DNA of 64,000 nt from Candidatus Phosphoribacter hodrii (GTDB lineage: Bacteria; Actinomycetota; Actinomycetes; Actinomycetales; Dermatophilaceae), in NCBI GenBank assembly GCA_016707175.1, contig JADJIB010000001.1, forward strand, positions 434,001 to 498,000, in the 5' to 3' direction. Under the pieces are notes generated by a model. It was not told the origin of the DNA. It was given only the letters and a program-made list of their open reading frames with translations, and did no database searches. This document shows positions 56,584 to 64,000 of the stretch, in pieces. Both the position numbers and the translations under genes were made by a program. Within the stretch, counting starts at the first letter, position 1. Each line of letters starts with the position of its first letter.

Positions 56584-56762
56584 CGTGGGGCTCCCGAGAT
56601 CTTGTAGGCGTCCGGGTCGCTGGCGACGGCCCTTGCTTCATCCTCACCGTCGGACGACAGGAGGCGCAGTCACCTTTTTGGGGTATGCGAGCGCTCGTGA
56701 GCGTCAGCATCACCAGAAAAGGGGATGGACCCAAATCACCTTCGGTGTGGGAGTCTGGGGTT

Positions 56763-57414
56763 ATGCCAGCCCAAAGGTGGCGTGTCGCGTTCGTCGATGA
56801 CCACAAGATCACGCTTCGGGGGCTTGGTCAATTTCTTTGACCGAGAGATGCCCGAAGTAGTCGTCGCCGTGGCCGTCGCTTCTGTCCAGCAGCTCCTGGA
56901 GCACCGCGACGATATTGACGTTGTCCTGTTGGATGTTGAGCTTCGAGACGGGTCGGCTCCCGAGTCGAACGTGGCCGCGCTTGCCGCGCTCGGGGCCCGG
57001 GTGCTGCTGTACACGCAGGTAACCAGCACAGTTGTCATCCAACGGTGCGTTAAGGCGGGCGCTGCAGGAATCGTGGGCAAGGAAGAAGACCCTCACGTGT
57101 TGGTCCAGGCCATCCGGGAGGTGGCGATCGGCGAGCCATGGTTGAACGCCGAGTGGGCGGCAGCCCTGACCAACGACACGACATTGATGCCCAATCTCAG
57201 TCCTCGCGAGGCGGAGGCATTACAGCTGTACGCGACCGGGCTGCCCATGAAGAACGTGGCCACGGCTATGGGAGTGGCGATGGACACGGTCAGTACACAC
57301 CTAAAGCACGTCCGCGAGAAGTACGCCAGGATCGGCCGGGACGCCCGGACCAAGAGCGAGCTCTACGTCCGAGCGGTTGAAGACGGAATCGTTCAGCCTC
57401 CGGCGGCGAGGTAG
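56763..57414 (+). pseudogene. LuxR/NarL-family response regulator, one-base frameshift
   Basis: ATG 56763 begins WRVAFVDDHKITLRGLGQF, the receiver N-terminus with DDH acidic residues. One base too many near 56829-56835 causes a premature TGA; the other frame continues with DVVLLDVELRDGS (phosphoacceptor Asp), LLYTQVTS, AGAAGIVGKEE (Lys) and a LuxR HTH (NLSPREAEALQLYATGLPMKNVATAMGVA). It overlaps functionally with the kinase that follows 8 nt later. It may regulate the divergent cutinase gene. Confidence 0.8.
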
Positions 57415-57421
57415 ATCGACG

Positions 57422-59578
57422 GTGGCGGGCAACGTCACCGTCGATCGGACCATTGTCCGGGCGGTCACCGTTTTCGCGATGCTCAACCTGTTGGTCACGC
57501 TGAACAACACTCCAAGCAGGTCCTGGATGTACCCCGCTGGCCTCGGAGCCTTAGGCTGCGTCCTCCTGACCCTGTCGGTGCTGGCCAGTCTGCGAGACTG
57601 CTTCCGACCCGTCCCGACGTGGCGCGGCATACGAGTCCTGACCTACATCAGCCTCGGTTTGATGGCCGCCCACTGCTTGACCGTACGGGACCTGTCGCCG
57701 CGGGACTACCCACCCCTTCTGCATGCATGCGGAGTCATCATCCTCACCGCTGCGGCGGCGTTTCCGTTGCCGACAGGCTGCGTCCTGATGGGCACCTACG
57801 CTGTTGGGTTCTTCTTCGTCCGGCTACAGTCCCTGACTGTTGGCCAGGCACTCACCGAATGCCTGGTCCTGCTGGTTTCTGGAGCGACGGGCCTCCTTCT
57901 GGTCGCCCTGGTACGCCGCACCGTCAGCATCGTGTCAACCAGAAGCGACCTCACCCAACAAGAGGCACGGGCTACTGCCCGTGCCCTCGCCCAAGCGCGC
58001 GAACGAGCGCGTTGGGATGGCCTGGTCCACGACAAGATCCTTGGTGCACTCCGGAACGCCGCCGCTGGAGACTCCCGTAGGCAGGCATCGAATGCCCAGA
58101 CACTTGCCCGCGAAGCACTTGCAGCGTTCCGCGCTGACACTCATTCAGATGCCCCCACGGCGCTGGCACGCAAGCTTGAGCAGGTCGCAGATGCGCTCGG
58201 GCTGGAGTGCGAGATCGACATCAAGCAGGACCAGATCTCCAGCGAGGTGCTGGACGTGCTGGAGGCAGCAGCCGTGGAAGCACTGACCAACGTGGCACGG
58301 CACGCGGGAACGCCCCGGGTGTCTGTCCGGGCCGTAATCGGGCAAGCAGCGGCCCTGCTGATCATCAGCGACAGAGGGCGCGGATTCGAATCCCAGGCAC
58401 CAGGCCAGCGGGCAGGCCTGAAGACGATGAAGGCGCGAATGGAAGCCATCGGCGGCCAACTCGACGTCCGATCGACCATCGGTGCCGGGACCGCCGTGAC
58501 TCTGAGCTGGAGCCACGAACAGCCGAGCTGGTTGACAGTTCTTTGGGATGTACGTGTCTTCGCCCCGATGATTGCCATCGGGGCTGTGGACGTGATCCTC
58601 AACGTCGGGTTGGGACTGACCCGGCCGGCTCGCCTGTTCATACCCTGGCTGAACCCAGTCTTGGCAGCCGTCGTAATCGGGTTCAACATCGCCATTGCCG
58701 TCTGTCCACGCCGTCCCCGGCTCGGGTGGATGTTGGCCGCCTGCTGCGTCCCTCTCCCGGCCGTTTCAGTGCTCAACCTCGTCACGTACGGCGACGCCGG
58801 CTGGAGGTACTGGGCAGCAGGTGCACTCACCCCCGCCGTCGGTGCACTCTCGTTCCGATTTAGGTCTTCGCTCGGCGTTTCCTGCTGCGTTGCCAGCCTG
58901 CTGGTCCTGATGGTCAGCGAGGCAATCCTTGGCCGAACTAGCTGGGCGCCGGTCTTAGGACCCTTCCCCGTGTCTTTGGGTGTGGCCTTGGTCGGCGGGA
59001 TGCTCAGGCGCGGTCTGGACGGTGCCACAGCCGCGCTCTCTTGCGAGAACGTCCGGCTGGCCGAGCAGGTACGCCAGGCAGCCGGGATAGCCGAACGAAA
59101 CGCTGAGATCAGCCGGCGACGGACTGCACTGGCGTTAGACATCCTGCCCATGTTGGAGTTGATCGCTGGACAAGGCCCGCTATCCGTGTCGGAGGCGACT
59201 GAATGCCGATTGCTCGAGGCAGCCGCGCGAGACAACCTCGTCGCAGCCACCCTGGTAAACGACGCCATCGCCGCGTCGGCACGCGCCGCCCGCGGACGGG
59301 GAGCGGAAGTAGTCTTTCGTTGCGCCGACAACGCCCAGCCCCACGCTGGCTTGCGCATATTCCGATCCCTTGTCGAGCAGATCTGCGCAACCATCGGGGC
59401 CGGGTCAAGCGCCAGGTTCGTCTGGAATGGCAGTGGCCGCGACTTTATCGGCACTGCAGTGGTCCTCGGCCACGAGGCGTCGGCAATCAGGGCCGTCGTC
59501 GAGTCAGTCGCGCACTCGGGACTCCTGACCGTGACCTGCGACGAGGACTCGGTCTTGATCCAAATGCGCACACATTGA
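57422..59578 (+). CDS. NarL-type sensor histidine kinase with second membrane half
   Basis: A 718-residue kinase. About five hydrophobic segments are followed by a HisKA_3 region with the phosphoacceptor His203 in GLVHDKILGALRNA, an N box EALTNVARHAG and a G1 box DRGRGFES, then GAGTAVTLSW. Unusually, the protein goes on with another set of five or six membrane helices (residues about 375-545) and a cytosolic tail of 170 residues. GTG 57422 is preferred over TTG 57377 because it follows the regulator stop and GAGGTAG. The signal is unknown. Confidence 0.82.
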   Translation: MAGNVTVDRTIVRAVTVFAMLNLLVTLNNTPSRSWMYPAGLGALGCVLLTLSVLASLRDCFRPVPTWRGIRVLTYISLGLMAAHCLTVRDLSPRDYPPLLHACGVIILTAAAAFPLPTGCVLMGTYAVGFFFVRLQSLTVGQALTECLVLLVSGATGLLLVALVRRTVSIVSTRSDLTQQEARATARALAQARERARWDGLVHDKILGALRNAAAGDSRRQASNAQTLAREALAAFRADTHSDAPTALARKLEQVADALGLECEIDIKQDQISSEVLDVLEAAAVEALTNVARHAGTPRVSVRAVIGQAAALLIISDRGRGFESQAPGQRAGLKTMKARMEAIGGQLDVRSTIGAGTAVTLSWSHEQPSWLTVLWDVRVFAPMIAIGAVDVILNVGLGLTRPARLFIPWLNPVLAAVVIGFNIAIAVCPRRPRLGWMLAACCVPLPAVSVLNLVTYGDAGWRYWAAGALTPAVGALSFRFRSSLGVSCCVASLLVLMVSEAILGRTSWAPVLGPFPVSLGVALVGGMLRRGLDGATAALSCENVRLAEQVRQAAGIAERNAEISRRRTALALDILPMLELIAGQGPLSVSEATECRLLEAAARDNLVAATLVNDAIAASARAARGRGAEVVFRCADNAQPHAGLRIFRSLVEQICATIGAGSSARFVWNGSGRDFIGTAVVLGHEASAIRAVVESVAHSGLLTVTCDEDSVLIQMRTH

Positions 59579-59893
59579 CAGCGCTCGGTCACCTATCCAC
59601 GCGTCAGTCTGCTCGATGTAGGCGGCCCCCCTCCGCCTGCGTCGAGGCTCATGGCCACGAGGTCGACGCGGATGGCCGACGGTTGGTGGTCCGCAACGGC
59701 TCGCAGCATGAGTGGGAGGTGATAACCGCGGCCGGAGCGGTGCCGGTGCTGCCACTGTCCATGGCCATTGACCGCTTTCCATGCATGCAAGCACCAGCCC
59801 TACTGAAGACATACGCTCATATGGGCGTCAGGGGGCATTCGGAACCGGACGTCGTCTGTTTCAACCGAGACGAGTCACGGGAAGGTCGCTGCC
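59579..59893. other. 315-nt gap between kinase and HisD paralogue
   Basis: No convincing gene. A short rightward frame (GHEVDADGRRLVVRNGSQH) looks coding-like but has no start or family match and may be a remnant. GGGAAGG at 59879-59885 is the ribosome site of the next gene. Confidence 0.4.
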
Positions 59894-61240
59894 ATGTCGC
59901 TCAACCTTAAGGTTCTTGATTGGGCCACGGCCACGCCTGAGGAGCGCGCCCGGATCCTCACCCGAAACGGCACGCTTGAGCGGCTCACGCACGTCTCCAG
60001 CCTGAATCAGTCCATTGCCCACCTTGTCGAGCAGGTCCGCAGCAACGGCGATGAAGCGCTCGTGCGTGCTCTGCGCGAGTTCGACGGGGTGGAGTGCGCG
60101 CCAACTGAGCTCAAGGTAAGCGACAGTGAGTTCGAGCAGGCACGCCAGTCCATCTCCGACGAAGTCGTTGACGCGATTCGCGTGAGCATCTGGCGCTCCC
60201 GGAGGTTCAACGAGGCGATCCTTGAGCGGGCGTCGTGGTCGATGACCACTGACGCTGGCACCAAAATCGGGGAGGTGGCACGTCCGATCGAGTCGGTCGG
60301 TCTCTTCGTGCCCTCACGCAAGGGTTCCTACCCCTCGGTTCTGATCCAAATCGGGACACCCGCCGTCGTTGCTGGTGTCCAGCGCATCGCCGTCGCCGTT
60401 CCACCAAACCCCACACCAGGAGCCGGCCGGGTCGATGCCGCCACGCTAGTTGTCGCAAATGAACTCGGACTGCGCGACGTCTACTGCCTGAACGGCCCCT
60501 CCGGTGTCGCGGCGCTCGCGTTCGGCACGGAAAGCGTTCCTGCGGTGCGCAAGATCGTAGGTCCTGGCAGCCCGGCCGTGACGATTGCGCAGCAGCAGGT
60601 CCAGGCAATGGGTGTCCAGGTTGCGGCCGGACTGGGCCCGACAGATTCGCTCATCATCGCCGACGCCACAGCCGACCCCGTCACGCTCGCCGCGGACTTC
60701 CTGAACGAAGCCGAACACGGAGACGACTCATCAGCCGTAGTCGTCTCCACCGACCGCGGCGTGCTTGAGGCGGTCGCAAAGGAGGTGGAGTCGCAGTGGT
60801 CTGAACTACCTGAGCCGCGACGAGGCTATGCCCGGCGCTCCATCGCCGAGAACGGCGGTCTCGTCCTCGCTGCAAGCGACGAACAAGCCTTCGAGATCGC
60901 CAATGACTACGCTTCCGAACACGTCCAACTCGCCGTCGCCGATCCCGCGGCGACGCTCTCGTCGATCAGGTATGCAGGCACCGTCCTTCTCGGACAATGG
61001 ACGTCATTCGCCGCTTCGAACTTCTCCCTAGGTACGCCTGCCACCCTGCCCACCACCAGCTATGCCAAAGGCGTGAGCGGTGTGACCGCACACACCTACC
61101 TCAACACAATCGCGACGGCAGCTCTTGCCGAGGAGGACTTCTGGGCGATCGCGCCCGCCATTGAAGCCCTAGCCACTCATGAGGGGTTCCCAGCACACCT
61201 CGCCTCCGTCACCTCGCGGCGCCGGATTCACGGACGCTGA
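59894..61240 (+). CDS. histidinol dehydrogenase-like protein (HisD paralogue)
   Basis: A 448-residue member of the HisD family: GLFVPSRKGSYPS (normally VPGG), GLGPTDSLIIADATADP and LNEAEHGDD, with His275 kept and Glu272 replacing the usual Gln. The catalytic pair Glu342-His343 (ASEHVQL) and His435 (GFPAHLAS) are present. However the GDYASGxNHxLPT block that gives the zinc-ligand Asp is changed to SFAASNFSLGTPATLPT. It may oxidise another alcohol, as do some HisD paralogues (for example sulfopropanediol dehydrogenase), rather than serve histidine synthesis. No other his genes are near. Confidence 0.82.
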   Translation: MSLNLKVLDWATATPEERARILTRNGTLERLTHVSSLNQSIAHLVEQVRSNGDEALVRALREFDGVECAPTELKVSDSEFEQARQSISDEVVDAIRVSIWRSRRFNEAILERASWSMTTDAGTKIGEVARPIESVGLFVPSRKGSYPSVLIQIGTPAVVAGVQRIAVAVPPNPTPGAGRVDAATLVVANELGLRDVYCLNGPSGVAALAFGTESVPAVRKIVGPGSPAVTIAQQQVQAMGVQVAAGLGPTDSLIIADATADPVTLAADFLNEAEHGDDSSAVVVSTDRGVLEAVAKEVESQWSELPEPRRGYARRSIAENGGLVLAASDEQAFEIANDYASEHVQLAVADPAATLSSIRYAGTVLLGQWTSFAASNFSLGTPATLPTTSYAKGVSGVTAHTYLNTIATAALAEEDFWAIAPAIEALATHEGFPAHLASVTSRRRIHGR

Positions 61241-61295
61241 TCACGAGTTGCAGGCAGGAATCCCCACTTCACAGCCAGGACAGCCCGCTCCACGA

Positions 61296-61501
61296 TGCCT
61301 GCGCCCGCCTTCATTGGGCAGGGCGGCACCATCCCGTTGATGGGGCTGTTGGGCGGCCTGTTCCCCGACGCCCAGTTCCTGGCGTGCGGCGTGCAGGGGC
61401 CGGGGACCAACGCCCACGGACCGAACGAATCACTCCACATTCCCTACACCGAGCGACTGACCGCGTCCTTGGCCGTGGTAATCAACGCGCTGGCTCTCTG
61501 A
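61296..61501 (+). pseudogene. 3' fragment of the M20 hydrolase gene
   Basis: A 68-residue frame identical or nearly so to the last part of the M20 protein (FIGQGGTIPLMGLLGGL ... NAHGPNESLHIPYTER). It has no upstream catalytic part and is a duplicated end left at the right edge of the island. Confidence 0.88.
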
Positions 61502-61599
61502 GGTCGAGGTGGTTGGCGCTGCCGCGCACCGTGGCGGCGCCCGTGACGGCGCGGCCACTGCTGTCCCAACGACAGTAGGCACGCCGTCATCGGCGCCGT
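61298..61599 (+). repeat. direct repeat at right edge of island
   Basis: Second copy of 54565-54861, about 95% identical, containing the M20 3' fragment and palindromic element copy 3. Confidence 0.9.
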
Positions 61600-61611
61600 C
61601 ATGTGTCGCCG
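61521..61611 (+). repeat. long palindromic element, copy 3
   Basis: Same arms as copies 1 and 2, with small changes (GACAGTAG for GACAGCAG). Like copy 1 it extends to GCCGTCATGTGTCGC. The sequence from 61612 to the tRNA at 61831 shows an inverted CTTGTGGC/GCCACAAG pair and nothing else clear. Confidence 0.78.
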
Positions 61612-61830
61612 GCCCGAGCTGGGGTCGGACTCGATTGTTGGTGACTCTGGGCCCGGGGACTCTTACCTGGCCCCGCTCGGCCCGCCATCTGCCCCTCCGG
61701 TCGTGCGATCTGCGTGCGATTAGAAGTGGTAGTCGTGGCGTCTTGTGGCTAGTTCTGACCACCTAGTCCGAGATGCCACAAGCCAGTATACCCGCAGGTC
61801 AGGGGCACAAACTGTGCTGGATCGAGGAGA

Positions 61831-61902
61831 GCCGACGAGGGGACTTGAACCCCTAACCCCCTGTTTACAAGACAGGTGCGCTGCCAATTGCGCCACGCCG
61901 GC
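61831..61902 (-). tRNA. tRNA-Thr (anticodon TGT)
   Basis: Read on the minus strand, a 72-nt cloverleaf: acceptor GCCGGCG with CGTCGGC, anticodon stem CCTGT/ACAGG around loop CTTGTAA with anticodon TGT, and T arm GGGGTTCAAGTCCCC. It lies 219 nt beyond palindromic copy 3, near the right edge of the island. Confidence 0.93.
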
Positions 61903-62014
61903 GGGCGGTCGCGGCATACCCGAAGGCGTGCGGCGAGGCCGCGGAAAGCCTACCGGCCCGCGCGGGTCGTCACCCCGCCTCTGGTATGCCGCCCACCCAT
62001 TGCCCGCCGCGACG

Positions 62015-62692
62015 TCAGGTGGTCGGGCGGCCGGCGACCGCGACTGACAGCCCCAGCCCGATCATCAGCGCGCCTCCCCCGGCGCCCAAGCGCTCGAGCC
62101 GCCGCGGGCTGCGCGCGAACCAGTCTCGCGCCCGCCCCGCCACCAGCGCCCACACCGAGTCGCCGACCAGGGCCATCGTCGCGAAGACCGCACCGAGAGC
62201 AAGGATCTGCGGCTGCGGCGCACTCGCCGGGTCGACGAACTGCGGCAGCAGCGACGACAGGAACACGAGCGTCTTGGGGTTGGTCAGCCCAACCGTCAGC
62301 CCCTGGAAAAGACTCCGCCGATCCACCGCCGCGGACGCCGCCACACCGGATCCAACCCCAGCCGCCTCGCCCCCGCGCGCGGCCAACAACGACGCCGCCA
62401 ACTCGCCTCGGTGCCGGATCGCCTGCACCCCCAGATAGACCAGGTATGCCGCCCCCGCCACCTTCACCACCGTGTAGGCCGCCGCCGACGCAGCCAGCAC
62501 CGCACCCAGTCCGACCGCCACCAACAGGCTCTGCACGAGCAGCCCGGCCGCATTGCCGACCACCGTCCACAAGGCCGCCCGGCGCCCCACCGTGATGGCC
62601 CGCCCGATGGTGAACAGCAGGCTCGGCCCAGGAATGGCAACGATCACCGCCGCCGTCGCGAGGAACGCGAGCAGGAGAGGGCCACTAGGCAT
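62015..62692 (-). CDS. LysE/RhtB-family exporter
   Basis: A 225-residue membrane protein with six hydrophobic segments. AIPGPSLLFTIGRAITVGRRAALWTVVGNAAG and GLTNPKTLVFLSSLLPQFVDP are typical LysE-superfamily sequence; members export amino acids or related solutes. ATG 62692 is preferred to the longer open frame (62842), whose first 50 residues are Cys/Arg-rich shadow. It stands alone between tRNA-Thr and the kinase gene on the same strand. Confidence 0.88.
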   Translation of the reverse strand: MPSGPLLLAFLATAAVIVAIPGPSLLFTIGRAITVGRRAALWTVVGNAAGLLVQSLLVAVGLGAVLAASAAAYTVVKVAGAAYLVYLGVQAIRHRGELAASLLAARGGEAAGVGSGVAASAAVDRRSLFQGLTVGLTNPKTLVFLSSLLPQFVDPASAPQPQILALGAVFATMALVGDSVWALVAGRARDWFARSPRRLERLGAGGGALMIGLGLSVAVAGRPTT

Positions 62693-62717
62693 GGCCGCCA
62701 GTATGCCGCCCGCTACC

Positions 62718-64000
62718 TCAGCGCCAGGACGAGAAGAACCCCGGTGGTCCAGACATCGGCACCCACGAGGGCGACCCACCGTGCAGCACCAGCCACACCA
62801 GCGCGCCGAGCCCGCCGACGACGAACAACGCGCTGACGACACTCGTCACCAGGCCCTCGCGCACGACGCCACGCATCACCGACCGGGACCCCCGGCGCAG
62901 CGACGCCCCGCCGGGCCCCCACCACGCCATGAGCAGGGCCAGCGCCATGCCGCCGCCGAGCGCGATCGGGTGGTTCGGGTTGGGGGAGCTCGCCGTTGTC
63001 GCCGAGAGCGCGAGCGCCACGCAGAACACCCCAGCGATGCCGACGAGCAGCGGGAGGAGGAGGCCGACGGCCGCGGCCAACGATCCGGTCAGGAGGTGCC
63101 ATGGCCCCAGGGCAACCGTGACCGGCACGTCGCCGCGCCGCGAGCCGTAATGGAATCGGCGCAGCACGATCGATGTCATCGACCGATCGGCGGTGCGGGC
63201 GAGCAAGGACCACGCCAGGACAACGAGCAGCGCGACGACCGGCAGCGCGGCCGCAAGCGCGACGACGAACAGGCCGCCCACCGCCAGGGTTCCGGTGCGG
63301 TCAGGTCGACCGATGCGCGGGTCGGCAGCACCAGAGCCGGGCAGGTAGGCCCCCCGCTCGTCACCGTCGAAGTCCTCCGCGCCCCCTCGCGCGCCGCCCT
63401 CGCCGGCCTCGCCGGCCGGCACCCCCGACACCGCCCCAGCCGACGGCACCCCGCCAGCCGCCGGCCCCAACGCCGCCCCAGGCCCCGCCAAGGACGCGGG
63501 TGCGTGCCACGGGGGCTCGCTCGGCCACGGGACGGGCGCCGCGGCATACCCCCCAGGAGTGGGCCCGGCATAACCGGGGGCTGGCGCGGGCGCGGCATAC
63601 CCCGCGGGCGCCGGTCCGGCATAACCAGGGGCAGGCGCGGCATACCCCCCAGCAGCCGGTCCGCTATACCCCGCAGCAGGCGCGGCATACCCCGCGGCAT
63701 ACCCCGCAGGAGCCGATCCGGCATACCCCACCGGCGGAGGCACGGGGTAAGGCGCGCCCGTGGGCGGTTGGGTCGGCAAGACAGCGGTATGCCGCGGCGC
63801 CACCGAGCGACCCGGCCCACCAGACCCAGCCGCCCCAACACCCCCAACACCCAAACCACCACCGTGGATCGGCATGACGTCGGTAGCGAACCCACCGGCG
63901 GCATAACGTTCGAGCGCAGCCATAACGATCTCGGCCGGCGGACGGTCGTCGGGGCGCGGCGACAACGCCGCCGACAGCAGCGGCTCGAGCCGCGCGTCGA
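62718..64000 (-). CDS. C-terminal part of a Ser/Thr protein kinase with membrane domain
   Basis: The frame is open to the right window edge. Its first visible residues, LEPLLSAALSPRPDDRPPAE, match the last helix of a protein kinase domain, so the catalytic part lies outside. Then comes a Pro/Gly/Ala/Tyr-rich linker (about 63530-63800) with repeated GYAAPAPGYAGP units, and a C-terminal region with four hydrophobic segments (LAVGGLFVVALAAALPVVALL; LLTGSLAAAVGLLLPLLV; others). A membrane-anchored regulatory kinase is likely. The stop is at 62718. The linker is unusually dense in the CGGCATA motif. Confidence 0.7.
   Translation of the reverse strand, partial: DARLEPLLSAALSPRPDDRPPAEIVMAALERYAAGGFATDVMPIHGGGLGVGGVGAAGSGGPGRSVAPRHTAVLPTQPPTGAPYPVPPPVGYAGSAPAGYAAGYAAPAAGYSGPAAGGYAAPAPGYAGPAPAGYAAPAPAPGYAGPTPGGYAAAPVPWPSEPPWHAPASLAGPGAALGPAAGGVPSAGAVSGVPAGEAGEGGARGGAEDFDGDERGAYLPGSGAADPRIGRPDRTGTLAVGGLFVVALAAALPVVALLVVLAWSLLARTADRSMTSIVLRRFHYGSRRGDVPVTVALGPWHLLTGSLAAAVGLLLPLLVGIAGVFCVALALSATTASSPNPNHPIALGGGMALALLMAWWGPGGASLRRGSRSVMRGVVREGLVTSVVSALFVVGGLGALVWLVLHGGSPSWVPMSGPPGFFSSWR
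63540..63795 (-). repeat. cluster of CGGCATA motifs in kinase linker
   Basis: About nine CGGCATA/TATGCCG units occur within 255 nt, each encoding Tyr-Ala in GYA repeats. It is the densest cluster of this 7-mer in the window. Confidence 0.75.

Larger units (their letters stand above)
54863..61297. mobile_element. putative genomic island between 300-bp direct repeats
   Basis: Between the two direct repeats lie a small secreted protein, a cutinase-like enzyme, a response regulator with sensor kinase and a HisD paralogue. The CGGCATA motif, common elsewhere, occurs once in about 7.6 kb around it. No integrase or transposase is seen, so the mechanism of entry is unknown; recombination between the repeats would remove it exactly. 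Confidence 0.55.

Noticed and set aside
59894..61240. Authentic histidine biosynthesis hisD
   Set aside because: Key zinc-ligand block is altered and no other his genes are adjacent.
61831..61902. tRNA as the attachment site of the island
   Set aside because: No duplicate of the tRNA end was found near 54.8 kb; the duplicated sequence is the M20 gene end, so tRNA-based integration is not supported.
63540..63795. CRISPR-like repeat array
   Set aside because: The repeats are short, variable and in frame, encoding Tyr-Ala units in a linker of a kinase; there are no spacers or cas genes.

Overview
The window is GC-rich (about 70% by eye) with dense genes, GTG starts and many 4-nt gene overlaps. 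Gene content is actinobacterial: a Rv0081-Rv0087-like hydrogenase-related operon, an mmpL/FAD-oxidoreductase/DUF1365/ufaA1-like operon, WXG100 proteins, a WS/DGAT acyltransferase, LigB and a Ser/Thr kinase tail. A member of Micrococcales, perhaps Intrasporangiaceae/Dermatophilaceae, fits, but no rRNA is present to settle this.

Layout. 0-3.8 kb: arsenic resistance (arsD end, an arsA-arsC fusion, acr3). 3.9-8.3 kb: ung, then a beta-oxidation set (thiolase, acyl-CoA dehydrogenase, SDR), then a possible small RNA with a strong terminator. 8.4-10.8 kb: cobT and divergent cobU-cobS. 10.9-16.3 kb: ligB, csoR, a serpin lipoprotein, DUF305, DUF2889 and a tiny Cys-rich protein behind a CsoR-type operator. 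16.4-23.8 kb: an ArsR-family regulator and a six-gene membrane complex of the energy-converting hydrogenase-related type whose large subunit lacks the Ni-binding cysteines. 23.9-29.6 kb: a pterin dehydratase/glyoxalase fusion, NDH-2 and a frameshifted RND pump. 29.8-36.5 kb: a lipid-modification operon (MMPL, FAD oxidoreductase, DUF1365, CFA-type methyltransferase, SDR) divergent from marR. 36.5-41.2 kb: marR plus a lipase gene, RDD and WXG100 genes, and a decayed second copy of the marR-lipase block that truncates a WXG100 gene. 41.2-47.2 kb: glycerolipid synthesis (WS/DGAT, plsC, plsB) and a thiolase. 47.4-54.8 kb: a catabolic cassette (RidA, carboxymuconolactone decarboxylase family, AroM, IclR, OPT transporter, DUF917, M20 hydrolase). 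54.9-61.3 kb: an island bounded by 300-bp direct repeats, with secreted proteins, a two-component system and a HisD paralogue. 61.8-64 kb: tRNA-Thr, LysE and a kinase C-terminus.

Two genome-wide signals stand out. The 7-mer CGGCATA/TATGCCG occurs about 100 times in genes and spacers on both strands, far above expectation, but only once in the island. Many genes between 14 and 57 kb are broken by single-base changes, often in short C or G runs. In several cases nearby changes compensate one another, so sequence error must be excluded before calling these genes dead.
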